From Opisthorchis felineus (Eukaryota; Platyhelminthes; Trematoda; Opisthorchiida; Opisthorchiidae), in the NCBI GenBank assembly GCA_004794785.1, contig SJOL01000719.1:1448906-1512905 (forward strand): a stretch of 64,000 bases of DNA. The letters are read 5' to 3'. A program made the position numbers and the translations under genes. Positions within the stretch are counted from its first letter, which is position 1. Each line of letters begins with the position of its first letter. Below the pieces are notes generated by a model that saw nothing but the letters and a program-made list of their open reading frames with translations, made no database searches and was not told where the DNA came from. Positions 33,658-45,431 of the stretch are shown in pieces.

Positions 33658-36600
33658 ATGTTAGTGTCTTTTGGATAATATCCCACTGAACAGTTCCGCC
33701 TGGAGCGGATTGTCTGAAGTGTCGGGTTTTGTCGGCGTCTCTAGAAAAACGCGCCACTCAACAATCAGATCAAGCAGGTTACAGTTGTCTATGTAAATTG
33801 AGCTGTTTGTGTTCGTTGCTCTAAACTGCACTGGTGCCACACAAGTTTACCTGCAAAGATCTGCTTTTCGACATCACCCTGCCGCATCCTGCTGTCAGAA
33901 TAGTTTCTTATTAGCCATCTGTAGGCATGATAAGGCATCAACTAGTGAGTATCCACGACAGTATTTTGTTACTCTTGTAGCTCGGCTTAGCGAAATTCTC
34001 AGCGAAATGCTCTGACCTAAGCGAAAGGTCGGAGGCACGTAAAACCTGCTCCAACACATCACCATACTTGCTTTAAGTTGGCTGGAAAATTCATGCCACG
34101 AATACATGAGGATACGACACGAATGTTTATAATGAAAAAAGACAACCTGAGGGACAACAAGCAATTGATCTTGTTTTGACCGTCTGTATTGTTTGCTTCA
34201 GGCTCCGTTTTAACCAGTTAAAAGTCCTTGTTGTTGCCTTTTACCAATTTTTCTCCCTTCCTTTCCTACTTCATCGTGCCGAAAAAGTGGTGTACCAGTT
34301 GGACAGCATCGCATTCCCTTCAAAGGCCACAGATGTCCTGCAATGGTTACATAAGAAGCGCGTGGATTTCTACCAAGCTAGCTGATAATTAGCTATTCTG
34401 AAAGACCGTAAAAGAAGGTAGATTGTACCATTTAGAACGTTCCGCGTCTCGTGGGTGGCGAGTAAACAAACGTACAAGTCAATGTCAGTAATCCAAAGCT
34501 CGAATTCTAAGTCGAAGACAGGCAATGTACAACCTAAGTAGACGTCTGAAGGACCGCAGATCAAAGTATCAGTTCCAAGTCCTAAGATGACCAACATATA
34601 AAACCTAACAAATTATACATTTTGATAGTAAGCAGTCGGGGTCCATGTTCACAACGTATTACAATTCAGTGCGTTCCTACACCCGGTTCCCACAAGCTAA
34701 CTTCCACAGTTCGGTTTTCAAAAGACCGAGATGTCACAACAGGATCAATTCCATCTGCCTCAAAGCCACGGGAGCCGGAAACAGTTCACGTGTTAAGTAC
34801 GATTGATCAATAAACAAGTCCAAGGGTGAGTGATTTAAACGGGGCGAAGTACCACACTGGGTTTGCTGGTACATACGTGCATGCATGCGAACGTACGCAT
34901 GTGAATGCAAAGGGGCAAGAAACACTAAGCACAGTGAACAGAAAGCAAAATTTAGGAGATATTTTTTACAGCAAGTGAAGCCAATATTTGCTAGAAAGCC
35001 AAGAAGTCAGGTACATATCTTTTATCCTTTTTGGGAACCATCAAACAAGCGCATCCCATAAAACTCAAGGGAGTCCCGAGTGCCAGGTTACCACAGTCTT
35101 GGTTTTCAGACTCACTTGGGTTTCGTGAGATGCACACGTCTGATGGTTACCGATAAGGCTGTAACAGCTGTACGGCGTTCCTCGGCACTTCAGCGTAGAT
35201 AGACTTTACTTACAGGAAGGAATCTCCGTTAAAATCGTCAACAACCCCTTACTCTACCGAAATCAGAAAGGAAATTGTTGCACAGATAAGCCAGCAGTAG
35301 GTCAAGCGGAAGGAAGCGCAGCAGACTCAACGTGTATTCAACAGTTTTTGACGAAAAATTCCCGAGGTGTCTCGTCAAAGTGACTCGGTGAGAATAATAA
35401 CCACGACACTGTAAGGAGAGCTCTCAAAGGCCTTCCGTCCAGACCGCAGTAAAAATACCAGAGAGAATTCACCTATTGTCTCCCTTATTTCACTCGCGGA
35501 TCGTGCTTATTCCACACACATCGTTCATGCCATCTCGTCATGCTGCTAGTTGTCAGGTGCTAGTTGACGGCATTTGCGGAACCATCGAAATCAGAAGACA
35601 ACAGAATCTGGGATGGACTAACTTGCTTCCCCAAAGTGTTTTTGGCCGATATAATGCATGAAGAACAGTAAACCGTCCTAGGTCCTTTCTACGGTCAGTG
35701 ACAGTTGATGCTCTCGTATCAGTACCTTGATACAAGGTCACCTTTGCCGAATTTAGATATCCGATTTCGGATTGCAAACAACTTCCGATGGATGATTTTG
35801 CAGGGCTCTGAGGTGTTGTATTGTGAATAACGCTCACATACTGCAAACGAAAATGATGAAAACATCTTTAGAACCCTTTGGAGATGAAGACCTAATAAGA
35901 GGAAGTAGTATTGTCAACGTTTTTACACAAATTTTAGCTTCCTATTTGAAGCCGGGATGTCTGGGAGCAGTGTAAGAATGTTTCAATCCATTCCGTGAAG
36001 CGTGACGACCCCTTGTCAGTCACGAGTACTCTTGGCAATCCTTAGCAACTGGGGATCTTTTCCAAGGCGCATTAATAAAATTCTGCGGTCGCATGCTTTG
36101 TAAAGAACATTTGTCAATCATCAATGAGTTGTACTGTTTTAAGAACAGGCAGATTACCAGGCTCCCGTTGAAACCGGTCAGGAGACCTACTTTAAAGGCA
36201 TTTACTGAGAACTATCGCGACAGTGAACGCAGCTCGTTGCCTGGTTGCCAGTTAATGAGCCTTGCTAACGATTTTGTCTTTTGCACTCCAACAAAAGTGT
36301 ACTTTAATGATCATATTGATAATTTTCCATTAGAGTTTTGATTATACTTGGTATTGTTAGTTGGAGAACCGTATTATCCCTTTGTTGTCGCATGGTTCAT
36401 GAGTGCTCAAAATCGACGTTGTGCCTAATTTTAAAGTGTCTACCACTCACGCTGCGGCAGTTCGGGATCAATCAACTGAGATATGTCCTCGCGCTATTGA
36501 AAACTTGACGCAATATACCTACGGTTTACAATATATCGTCGAAATAGAAGTTTATTGCGTTTTGAGGTAAAACTTGCAGGCAAGTGTAGCTTGTGGGATA

Positions 36601-37280
36601 ATGCCAGAAAAGTGGGTCATATAGTAATCATGGCATACAAGATGCATGGACGGTGTTTCTCTTCAAAATATGCGAGCCGTATGAATTAGAAGTGAAGTCG
36701 ACGAGACCGTGTGTTGTGTGTGATACACGGTTGAGTTGACAATCAGTAGAAAAACACATCTAACAGCAGGGTCTTATTGCTCATATATTCTATCAGTGCC
36801 GATGACTGCTCGTGGCAAGCAAAGCTGTGGGTAGTGAGAAGCTGTTATCGATACTGTTGCTTAACACTGTACCGATTTTAATGACGTCTTCCGTTTATTC
36901 ACCTACGTGTCAGACATGATATAATCATCTACGTCATCTGAAAATTTTCATGGGGTCTTTGTACTGCAGATTCCTTTTGTAAATAACCGTGTTCGTTGTA
37001 CAACAGCCATGGAGTTTTCTGATTGCCAGCATCCAACCTCAATTTTCCTTCCAGGGTAACTTGCTTTAAAAACAAGGCTGCGACCACACAGCACACGGGT
37101 AAACTTTTTTTTACCAGTAATGATCCCCCTCTTCTGACACTCAGCAGCCGAATTCGATGGTTAGTTCTTTTTCTATCTTCCGAAATTGCGCTCATTTATG
37201 TCACGTCATCTTTTACGTATGACCACATGGTTCCAACTTTATTGTCAGGCCATATTGCGTCCCGAAGGAGAAGAAAACCT
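33658..37280. other. No recognisable feature (about 3.6 kb)
   Basis: Open frames stay below 100 codons and lack motifs. No shared repeat was seen. Confidence 0.45.
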
Positions 37281-37387
37281 CATAAAGTTGCTCAGAACAC
37301 TTCGACCGCCCACGACTTGTTTCGCTCTTCTTGGGGCTGATTGATCAGGTAGGCGCAGTCTCCAGTTCCATGACCATCAACCTTATG
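37281..37387 (-). ncRNA. Hammerhead-like module HHR-I, dimer unit 1
   Basis: Bounded by CATAAAGTTG (37281-37290) and CAACCTTATG-type sequence ending at 37387, which can pair as the outer stem I. GAAAC survives (complement near 37319-37323) and the site reads GGTC. The CTGATGAG box carries an insertion (CTGATCAATCAG, 37348-37337), so the core is broken. Confidence 0.6.
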
Positions 37388-37614
37388 TTCTACGTGTACC
37401 GAAATTGGGCCGACAGATTTCGGCAAATGCTCTCTATCATTTGCACACAAACTTCGTTTGACGGGGGACTTAACTCAACTGAATCAAGCTCAATCTCTCG
37501 TTTGTTTTTGATGGTCCGCTTTAATAAATGTGCCGCACCAGGTCGCTACCCAATGTTTCAGTTTGTACGATATTTGAGGTATCGCGATACATTGTATAGA
37601 CATAATACACTACT

Positions 37615-37720
37615 CATAAGATTGTTTAAAACTCTGGCAGTCTATGACCTGCTTCGCCATTCTCAGAGCTGGTTCACCATTTGGGTGCGGTCCCCTAATT
37701 CCCTTCCCGTCAAACTTATG
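37615..37720 (-). ncRNA. Hammerhead-like module HHR-I, dimer unit 2 (decayed)
   Basis: Outer inverted repeat CATAAGATTG (37615) and CAAACTTATG (37711-37720) retained with one mismatch. The core is degraded: GAAG in place of GAAA, and CTGAGAATG in place of the CTGATGAG-stem II junction. Its register fixes the 334-bp period of the dimer. Confidence 0.55.
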
Positions 37721-37830
37721 CCCTGCCTAAACCCAAATTGCACAAAATTTGCAAACTACATTTATTCGCAAACCAATTTGGTTTTAACGGAAGACTCAGC
37801 TGAATCCTAGCAGACTCTCGTTTATGAAGT

Positions 37831-38449
37831 TCTTCAACTGTGTCTGTTGCACGAGACATTCGGTTGGGATTCAGTCGAGCCCCCCCCCCTTAAAACAAAA
37901 CTGGTGTGCGAATCAGTACCTTTCGCGGGATACAACCATGTTGGCAGACAGAAAAGGGCACCTGAGTTCAAGTTTGACTCTTAAGCAATGACCTCTAGGT
38001 ATACCAAGGATTTTCGCAGGAAAATTATTTAAGATATTCGGTTAAGCGCAGATTTTCATTCTCTGTTAGCTATGGTGTGATAAGGTGCTTTCATTTATAG
38101 AACCGGTAAGTTTTACGCACAGAATCAGTGTGATCGGTGTATAAAACGTGCTATAAAAGTGAAAATTGCTGCTGACTTCATCACTGTGCAACCGCTAGAA
38201 TCAAGTCCCTCTGTATTAATCACATCACTGCCGCACACGCTGTTAAGATTGATAATCAAAACTATAAAGTGTTTTACGGCCGGGGAATTACCGAAGTTCC
38301 ATATAAAATGTTTCGTAAAAATCAGGTCTTTCCAAGGCTACGACAGACATATGTGTGTGGGTGTTTTTCTTCTTACGTTTTTGCTTCCACCTTCCTTTTC
38401 ATTCTTTCTCACATTTCTTTCGTTCCGTTTTCTTCCTGTTACATTCTTC
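37831..38449. other. No recognisable feature
   Basis: A C-run near 37882 and T/C-rich sequence near 38360-38440. No gene or shared repeat was seen. Confidence 0.5.
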
Positions 38450-38720
38450 AATTGAGATTTCGTCTTGTTACTGAGGTCAGTCTATGGTGAAAAGCCGGGA
38501 ATCACTACGCAACCGTTTCATTCACAATTGTGCAACTCTCGAAACTCAGAGTGTCCCTAGCCTGCGGCCTTCCGACCAAATGTTGTACACTTAACCGTTC
38601 GGCCTCGAGTGGCTGAACAGCAGTGTGCCAGGATAGAGTGCCGCTCATCCGTCATTTCCATCTGAGAAGTTGTCACTAGTGGAGCCAGTCACGATGTGAC
38701 CGCGTGATGTGGTGTGTCTG
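38450..38720 (-). mobile_element. Hammerhead-SINE (family C), copy 1
   Basis: On the minus strand: A-box region AGGCCGAACGG (38605-38595) followed by TTAAGTGTAC, then a decayed B-box region near 38566-38552. A remnant of the ribozyme module follows (GAATGAAACGGTTGCG, about 38512-38497) and then the constant 3' block CGGCTTTTCACCATAGACTG (38501-38480). Upstream of the head is the GCGGCACTC-type leader shared with the copy at 50480. The hammerhead core has lost CTGATGA. Confidence 0.65.
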
Positions 38721-38729
38721 ATTGCAGGA

Positions 38730-38935
38730 TGGGCGGAGCTATATCTTGTCTAAGTGAGAGCCGCTTGAGGCCAAACGCTTAAATGTTCATTCACTGGCCA
38801 GAAGGTTACGGGTTCGGAACTGTCTGAGTTTTGTAAGATATGCACTGCTCACGATTTCCAATAAGGAGAGAACAGCTGAACAGTGCTCCTCGGCTTTTAA
38901 GAATAGACCAGCCTCACTGACCGGACAAAAGCATA
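38730..38935 (+). mobile_element. Hammerhead-SINE (family C), copy 2, inverted to copy 1
   Basis: Plus strand: GGAGCTATATC leader, head CTTGAGGCCAAACGCTTAAA, B-box-like GGGTTCGGAAC (38809-38819), then a hammerhead remnant in which TTCCAATAAGGA keeps the stem II/loop design and GAGAACAGCTG replaces GAAACGGCTG. The family 3' block CTCCTCGGCTTTTAAGAATA follows. It lies head to head with copy 1, about 10 bp apart. Confidence 0.62.
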
Positions 38936-38940
38936 TTATC

Positions 38941-39377
38941 GTTTATTTTTGAAGAGCCTGGTCACAAGCATAAAAATTGATTACAAGTGATGGAAGTGGA
39001 AGGGTTATAGGAGAATATTAGATAAAAGGAGAAAAGTGTCTCATTCGAAGTCATGCCACCAACAGTTCCAGTCAAACAAGATGAATCCCAACATGTGTAA
39101 GAATGTTTGGTATGGAAACACGCGTGTAAAGACCGACAACCGAAGAAAGGACAAACAATGCTGAATGCTCTCCAAGGCGCGGTAAGCGCTAGCACATCAG
39201 GCACAATGTGTGCGTCATAATGGATCAGACGTGAAAGTCAATGGCAACAATGAAAACTCAACGCCATGTACCACGCACAAAAGTGTCGCAAGTACGTAGA
39301 GAGCCCACAATGGCAAGCAATCGCAAGTCACTGACCCTGACCTTGGGAAGTCCCAGTCCAATGACAGCCTTGGAGGA
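38941..39377 (-). mobile_element. 3' UTR of the R2-like element
   Basis: Downstream of the stop of the R2-like frame, the minus strand runs about 430 bp without a frame to GGCTCTTCAAAAATAAACGA. This holds an AATAAA signal (complement at 38942-38947). The 3' border is placed there. The flanking DNA does not resemble the 28S rRNA gene. Confidence 0.6.
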
Positions 39378-40235
39378 CTAAGGAAAGTAGATCCCTCGAT
39401 AAGAACTAATCATGGGTTGGTGGATCAAAAAGTCGACACCACAATCGATTGCACGTAGGGCTGAGATGATGGCGAGGAAATATTTATCAGCACCATATTT
39501 CTGCTTCTTCTCATTCCACACAGTCACTCCGGGCCCACCAGAGACTATGCTTACGTCTGTCAGAGTGGTTCGGCGCTCCCGAACAGCGATTAAGTCAGTC
39601 TTGATAAAAGACGTCGATGTAGGTGCTCTCATCTCTTCGTAGATGGTGTATCCCAGGCGACTGAAACATTTCGCTAGTTTCCTTGCAACCCGATTATGTC
39701 GAGCACATCTAGCATCATGCGTGATCCGGCAGGACTGTAAAATATGCACCAAACTCTCCGGTTGGCCACAGTTTCCACGACAGCCTATCGTCTGGTCATC
39801 ATGGCCACGCCGAGCGCTTCTTACTCTTGTCCTAATCAGGTTGCATCGGAGCTGGATACCGCGGATAAATATCCGAGGAAACACTCGTTCTGGAAATACA
39901 AGCCATCGATTCGAAAGGGGTGAAGCGACCAACTCTCGTAAACCGCGACCGTCAGCGCTGTTGTGCAGATTATCGCCCCAAGCAGCCACCAGCTCTTCCT
40001 CGGTCTGTACGCATGCACCATGGACTCGGATCGGAAGGCTGAGATCCTCAACTGCGGAATCGTTGACCACATTGCGCAGTACTCGGCACTGGGTTTACAG
40101 AAGTTCTTCCATAAGCGCTTTCCGCTGCATCGGGGTGGTTGCACTCAGATTTGGGATACCAAGTCCCCCATGTTGTGTACCGGCGTGGATGTAGCTGATC
40201 GAAAATTAATAGGTTTCTTCGCACTGCAATCAATA
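39378..40235 (-). pseudogene. R2-like retrotransposon, C-terminal RT/endonuclease part
   Basis: An open stretch of 230 codons (40070-39378) holds a zinc knuckle C-x3-C-x7-H-x4-C (Cys97, Cys101, His109, Cys114). RCARHNRVARKLAK (121-134) and a restriction-like endonuclease follow: KTDLIAV (157-163) in place of the usual KPDLV, LTDVSIVSG (170-178), a downstream KKQKY, and a terminal SYRGIYFP. This is the order seen in R2-clade proteins. Upstream in the same frame, past one in-frame TAA (at about 40098), is HAGTQHGGLGIPNLSATTP, the GGLGIP block. The RT core is missing, so this is a 5'-truncated, stop-bearing copy. Such enzymes insert at specific sites; none is evident here. Confidence 0.85.
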
Positions 40236-41670
40236 TAAATTCCCGTTTTTTCTGCTCATTTCCTTCATGTTATTCATGGTTGCCCATGACAGACTGGGAA
40301 GGCACCTTCCTCCCTCTAAACCAGCGCGGGAGATCCGCATCTAATGGGCAGGTGAGGATATCGATGGATATTAGTAGTGATGAATACTGATGGAGCCAGA
40401 CGTCCAGATCATCACGATAAGGCCAATTACGTGTACACTGTTTGATAAGACAAACTGTCCTATCCCAGCGAATCGAGTTAAAAACGGCCCAGTTGGGTGT
40501 TGTTCACAATTTTAGGTGAGGGTTACTTTAGAGCGTTAAACATTCTATAAGAGAAGAGGATCTTATGGAGTCACCCAGTTATCTCTCGACCGGGGTGGGT
40601 TTATAATTCCAAACACACCAAACTCTCAGTGGTAAAAAGAGATGTCAGTTTCAATTCTGAAAAAAAAACATCAGTAGTTTTGCATAACTCTGTCAGATAA
40701 CCATCTTTCCCCCTCGTTCTAGGGAGCTGAGGTTTACCACCGTCGTTAACTTGTCTGGTCAATCGTGACCTCTCAATACGCATTCCGGAGGGAGGGTATA
40801 AGACCCTTTCTGAAGGATGGAGGATAAGTCTGTAGACAATCTGGCATTGCTTCAACAGACGAACAAACATGTGCGCAATAATCTTTTTCCACGGCGAAAC
40901 AAAGCCGCTTACATGCTGATTGTCGGACAATGAACTGCGTTTTGTGTGCTTGTCGAATGACTCTCCGCAGACCGCAACAAGCGACATACAGCCAGGACGA
41001 CTTCATTCACGATAAAACAAATAGTGAGGCGTTTAACTATGCTTCAATAAGAATGCGCAGTTCTAAGAATCTCCCCCAGGTGAAAAATGTCTTTTATCCT
41101 TTATCATAAGCAAATAAGTGCAGCAACAGTGAATCGCTAAATTACGGCTTGAGGACAAACTTTCGAAGATAAGTATCACAGTTGTGAAACGTTAAGCGGT
41201 AATTAGCTATTGCGTGAGAAAAATTGCGGATGAGGACTTGCCTTTCTTGGCACGAAGAAGTTGGAACTTCGATAAATCTGGAATCTTGAATGTCGATGAC
41301 GGCTATGACAGTGATCCCAACCTATGGATGTCATATGAGCTTGTTGATTCCATGATTAATTTGTAAGTGCTTCTTTGTGGTTTCTCCAGTAGATGTAAGT
41401 AGCTTTTGACCCACTCTAACGCCTCTGTTCTTCTGTATCTGCGTTTCAGTTTGCAAGACCTTACCATGGTGTGGCGATTTGTGTACTTCCATTGAGTGTG
41501 TACGACCCATTGCCCGCGCGACACTCACAGAGTCTCTCATACCAGGTTGGTCAATGGTTAGAGGTCTGGCGAAAACAGTCCCCTGGTCCCTTAGTTTGGA
41601 GGTAGGAACATGTGCGGCGACCTGTTCTGTAAAAATTGAAATGCAACTGCAGTTCCACCCGAACACCGCT
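40236..41670. other. No recognisable feature
   Basis: A minus-strand frame of 128 codons (40601-40987) has no identifiable domain. No repeat was recognised. Confidence 0.45.
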
Positions 41671-41775
41671 GCCTCGTGGTCAGGCCTTTAAGTCAAAGGC
41701 TTTGGTTGAGGACCCTAATCGTCCTCCTGTCTAGGTGTGAGCGCCCTGGCAGTATCCCAGCCCACGTGCAACCAT
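41671..41775 (+). mobile_element. SINE fragment related to family T
   Basis: CTCCTGTCTAGGTGTGAGCG and CCTGGCAGTATCCCAGCCCA match the family T body. The preceding CGTGGTCAGGCCTTTAAG and GGTTGAGGACC sit where A and B boxes would be but differ from the other copies, so the head may be from another tRNA-like source or strongly decayed. Confidence 0.45.
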
Positions 41776-44700
41776 GAATTGCGCACATACAAATAAACCC
41801 ATGCCACATGAGCCGTCGCGTGGTACCACCAGCCGAGTCGCCTTACTTGCTGCATACAGCAGGGCGGGTAAGCGAAAACATGCTAGCGCTGACGCCTCCC
41901 TTCTTCCTCTTTTACATACGTTCTCTTTCCCCTCTCCCCACCCCAGTAATGAGCGCCTTACACAGGAATAACCACCGCGTTCATCCTGCATCGGTTTTGC
42001 GAGCAGGCGCCGACAGCGTTCGACTTTCGTGAGTAAGGTGGTTCAATTTTTCCGCGCTGGTAGGGTAGATTTGCCACATATGATCTCAAGGGTCCTGTAT
42101 CGAAGACTTCCTGATGGCACATTGTGACGATTTCTATGATTTGACCAACCATGAGGTCATACTTTTGCAGAGATAATTCCAGAGTTCCCCTGGTAGGGGT
42201 CGTCTGGGGGAGGTCCTCACCAAGTGAGAAGGCGTTATACGGATGCGTCAACTTGGCCCTCGGTACCTTGTAGAGCGTGAATGACCCATGTGTCATTCAA
42301 ATTTTGAAGCAGTCTGTTATGTCCAACCGTTTTTCTACTTATAAAATGTAGTAATTTTACAGAAAGAATTAAAAAAACGACGTGTTGCGCTGGGACAGAA
42401 TACCCGTTCTTTATGCACCCTCAGAAGACACAAACCTAAATCAACGTTCAACTTTTCTAACTTCTTAATTAGTGGTGATACATTTCAGGGAGACACAGAC
42501 CGCAAAGAACACCCCACGACAACCATTTAAATAAACTGGGAGGACGGTGACAGTCAAGGCACAACTCGTACTATGTTGCAGTGCCTTTGTCATGAGTGCC
42601 AGTTACATGTGTCCACGGTGCAAAGTATATTTTAGGGAGGAGACCCAACTACCAGGCCCCAAAAGTCATCTCAAAGTGCCACTGGACTGAAAGACCACAG
42701 TTTCATGTTTTCGTTTGACAACATTAAATTAGCTAACCATAGGCTGGATGCAGTTATCCGTAGCAAAAAGCCTGTAACGGTTGATTCTATTCAGCTTGTT
42801 TGAACGCAAGAATCGTCTAAAACTACATAGAACTCAGAATGTTGTCTGAAATTTTAGACTTGAATGGCACCAGTCGAGATCGCTACACACACTATCTAAT
42901 TTTGGGTAAGAAGGAAATTTTCCGTCCGCTAGCTTGGGTCACACATAATTTCTGCGTGATATTTTCAAATCAGGAGCTCGAGAGTTTTACTGCCTGATCT
43001 AACTGTAATCAGCCGTGGTGGTTCCGAAAATGAGGTTAGGAAAACCGATTTTTTTTCAACACTCCATTTGCAATTCAAGAACGCTTCGGCGTATAGAAAG
43101 TCTTTCAAATCAGTCTTTGATTAGAAAGAAAAAGTGTGTTTCTCTAGGCGGTTCTATGGCATCGCTGTTTGACTAGACAGAAAGATGTTGGGAAGAACTA
43201 ACAACACGCTGTGTTTCAACAACTTCCAAATGTGTCCTCGTGTAGAAAAACACGAAGAAAAACAGCTGGAGGAACAAGTGAAAATGTCTGCTTAGTTTAT
43301 TTTGTAATTCTTATTTTTGAGTGTAACTTATGTGGATAGAGTCTCCAGGGCGACGACGATAATTGTTTACATTGCTTTCCAAGACCGTGGAAACACTGTT
43401 AGTCCCGCAGCAAGGCGAGATATTTCTAACCGCAACTGTGAACTTCCTCTCGTCAATCACACCCGAAGTTCATGGATGTGGGATGAACAAAATGCCTGAA
43501 GGGACTATGCTCGTGCTCCACACAGAAGAGTTGCATGGAAAGACCTCTGCCAAAGTCTTCAGGGAGATGAAATAATTTTTGGAAACGAGGAGACAAAATC
43601 AATATTAGGAAGAATTCACAATACAGCTTTAGCGGACGTGCTCTCCATAAATGTGTCTTAGCGGATGATTGATGATGATACCCGGTTGATCAGAAAAGTG
43701 ATGCAGGCCAGAATTAAAACAAAAACATGCTAACTACTACCCTAGTGCGCCTTAGCTGGGTTTTTAGGGCTGAGTCTGGTTTAGCAGGCCAAAGATGTTT
43801 GTTCGAAACCCCTTCTATTACTGGCGTCAAACTTAAATTTCCAATTTCGGGCCCACGGAATTTCTCGTTTATCCATCCTGTGATTAGTAATTCACGATCC
43901 TATTCTCGGCTGAGATTATTGTTCTTCTTTTGTAATAGCTGTAACAGTTGACAACGGCGTTGTCCTTCGTTTTCATGCAGCAGAATTCCGAAAAAGACAC
44001 CCAAAGTTTGATTGTGATACCTAAACTGCATGTTCGCCACCCGATGAAATATACGGCATATCCTGTTAGCAACTATTCGTGCGCACACGAGTGCATGTAA
44101 CTCAACAACAAACACACGTCCCGTACAGAATACCCGATTGGAAGAGCGAATCATTACCCCCCAAATCTCAAGTTGATAGGGGCCAGATATTGATGTGTTT
44201 ATCGCTAAGCTGACCAGTACCATACTTTGTTCAGTTGAGCGTTGAAAGTCTCCTAAACTGCGAGACTCTCACTTACGCTGGTAACTTGTTCAGAGTACTG
44301 ACCAGGTGGTCAATAAAAGTTCTGAATGTCGGGCTTGATGCATGCGTTGACATAGCTGTGTTCCAGGGCTTGCCTCAACTATGCTGCCTCAGGCCTGAAT
44401 TGTCGTTACACTTATCCGAGGAAAGACTGCACTCCTTCATGAGTCGTGTACCTTGACGTGGAACCTCCGAGTAAATCGTAATCATGTACACCATTCAAGG
44501 TGCATTTTCACTCAAATATGTGATATTAGTCATCTACTGAAGCTAAGAAGTTTGGTTTATCTTGGTGTAAGGATGAGTGCTTATGGAGTAGGTGTCAACT
44601 ATCAATTAAAACCATGTGACACAACACAAAGATCACGGCAAAATTAGAGACAGTGTATCAGCCGTATCAGTTGGAGAGAACCGATTCCGGACCCACCAGT

Positions 44701-45221
44701 CCATTTGTCTATCTATCCATTTATCTATCGATCGGTCAAGTGATCAATCATCTGCCTATTTGGATTTACACAAAGTAGACAGCTGTTCATAAGTGCATTG
44801 AAGTTGAAGTCAGATACACGTAACACAAATGAAAGGAAGCGCGTATGGTAATGAATTCAATCCACTTATATTCGCCTGTTGTAGGTTATATCTACTTGCA
44901 AAATTTCCGAAGATTTGACTCTGTTTATGCACCTACAGATGTGCATCAGTCATATGCACCTGGTCGTCACGTGAGGCCCACGACAAATCTTTTAGTGCGT
45001 AAGTGGTCGATGGCTGTCAACACATTTGGTGCAAAATGAGACGTGAAGTAGAGCTGGATGTGTGTGCTCATCAAGAAAAGGCGATCATTCTTTGTTTTGA
45101 CAACCTACTGTCTTTGCCATCCCCTAAAAGCTGACCGTGAGAATTTTCACAGTGATTTGTGTGTGCGAAATATCGTGTATCGAATCCTGGGTTAGTTTTT
45201 TCTGAAGAACTAAAAACTCAG
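41776..45221. other. No recognisable feature (about 3.4 kb)
   Basis: Open frames up to 112 codons without domains. AT-rich parts near 42.3-43.3 kb. The last 200 bp would be intron if the exon below is real. Confidence 0.4.
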
Positions 45222-45431
45222 ACGGTGGAATGCAGAAAAGTTGCCAAGCGGAAGAAATCAACGTGTATTCAGAAATGCGTGAAAAAACATTTGAATGGTT
45301 TGCGTCGACTTTCACCAAAGGTACAAATAAGGCTGAGAAAAGAAATGGGGATGACTGAGTATAACAGATTGATGGAGTGCGACTCGGAATGCCCGAGTGT
45401 CGAGAAACTGAAAAATAAATATGGAAAATAA
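45222..45431 (+). CDS. Possible terminal exon, small Lys/Cys-rich protein
   Basis: I do not recognise this protein. A CAG at 45219-45221 preceded by a T-rich run (TTAGTTTTTTCTG) could be a splice acceptor in phase 0. From there a frame of 69 codons runs to TAA at 45429-45431. The text is coding-like: rich in Lys and Arg, with a C-x10-C-x3-C group (VECRK to CIQKC) and a second C-x3-C (CDSEC) 33 residues later, in a predicted helical context (LRRLSPKVQIRLRKEMGM). Paired C-x3-C motifs can pin two helices together, but the spacing is larger than in small Tim proteins. AATAAA occurs at about 45413. No upstream exon was found. It could be chance. Confidence 0.3.
   Translation, partial: TVECRKVAKRKKSTCIQKCVKKHLNGLRRLSPKVQIRLRKEMGMTEYNRLMECDSECPSVEKLKNKYGK

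Larger units (their letters stand above)
37281..37830 (-). repeat. HHR-I tandem dimer, unit about 334 bp
   Basis: Two head-to-tail units. The CATAAAGTTG landmark at 37281 and its counterpart CATAAGATTG at 37615 are 334 bp apart. On the plus strand each unit has the antisense hammerhead module, then a constant box with TTGCAAAC-type sequence, a TTTGACGGG or TTTTAACGG run and CTCTCGTTT (37440-37500 and 37745-37822). A linker with GCACCAGGTCGC and TAATACACTACTCATAAG joins box 1 to module 2. Head-to-tail monomers with one hammerhead each are what Sm-alpha-type satellites, retrozymes and Penelope-like terminal repeats look like. No protein frame is credible here. Confidence 0.75.

Noticed and set aside
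37331..37810. Open frame of 159 codons, plus strand
   Set aside because: It runs through the HHR-I tandem dimer. Low coding character, and the repeat explains the sequence.
38941..38950. 28S rRNA target next to the R2-like element
   Set aside because: The DNA beyond the AATAAA signal is a hammerhead-SINE, not rRNA.
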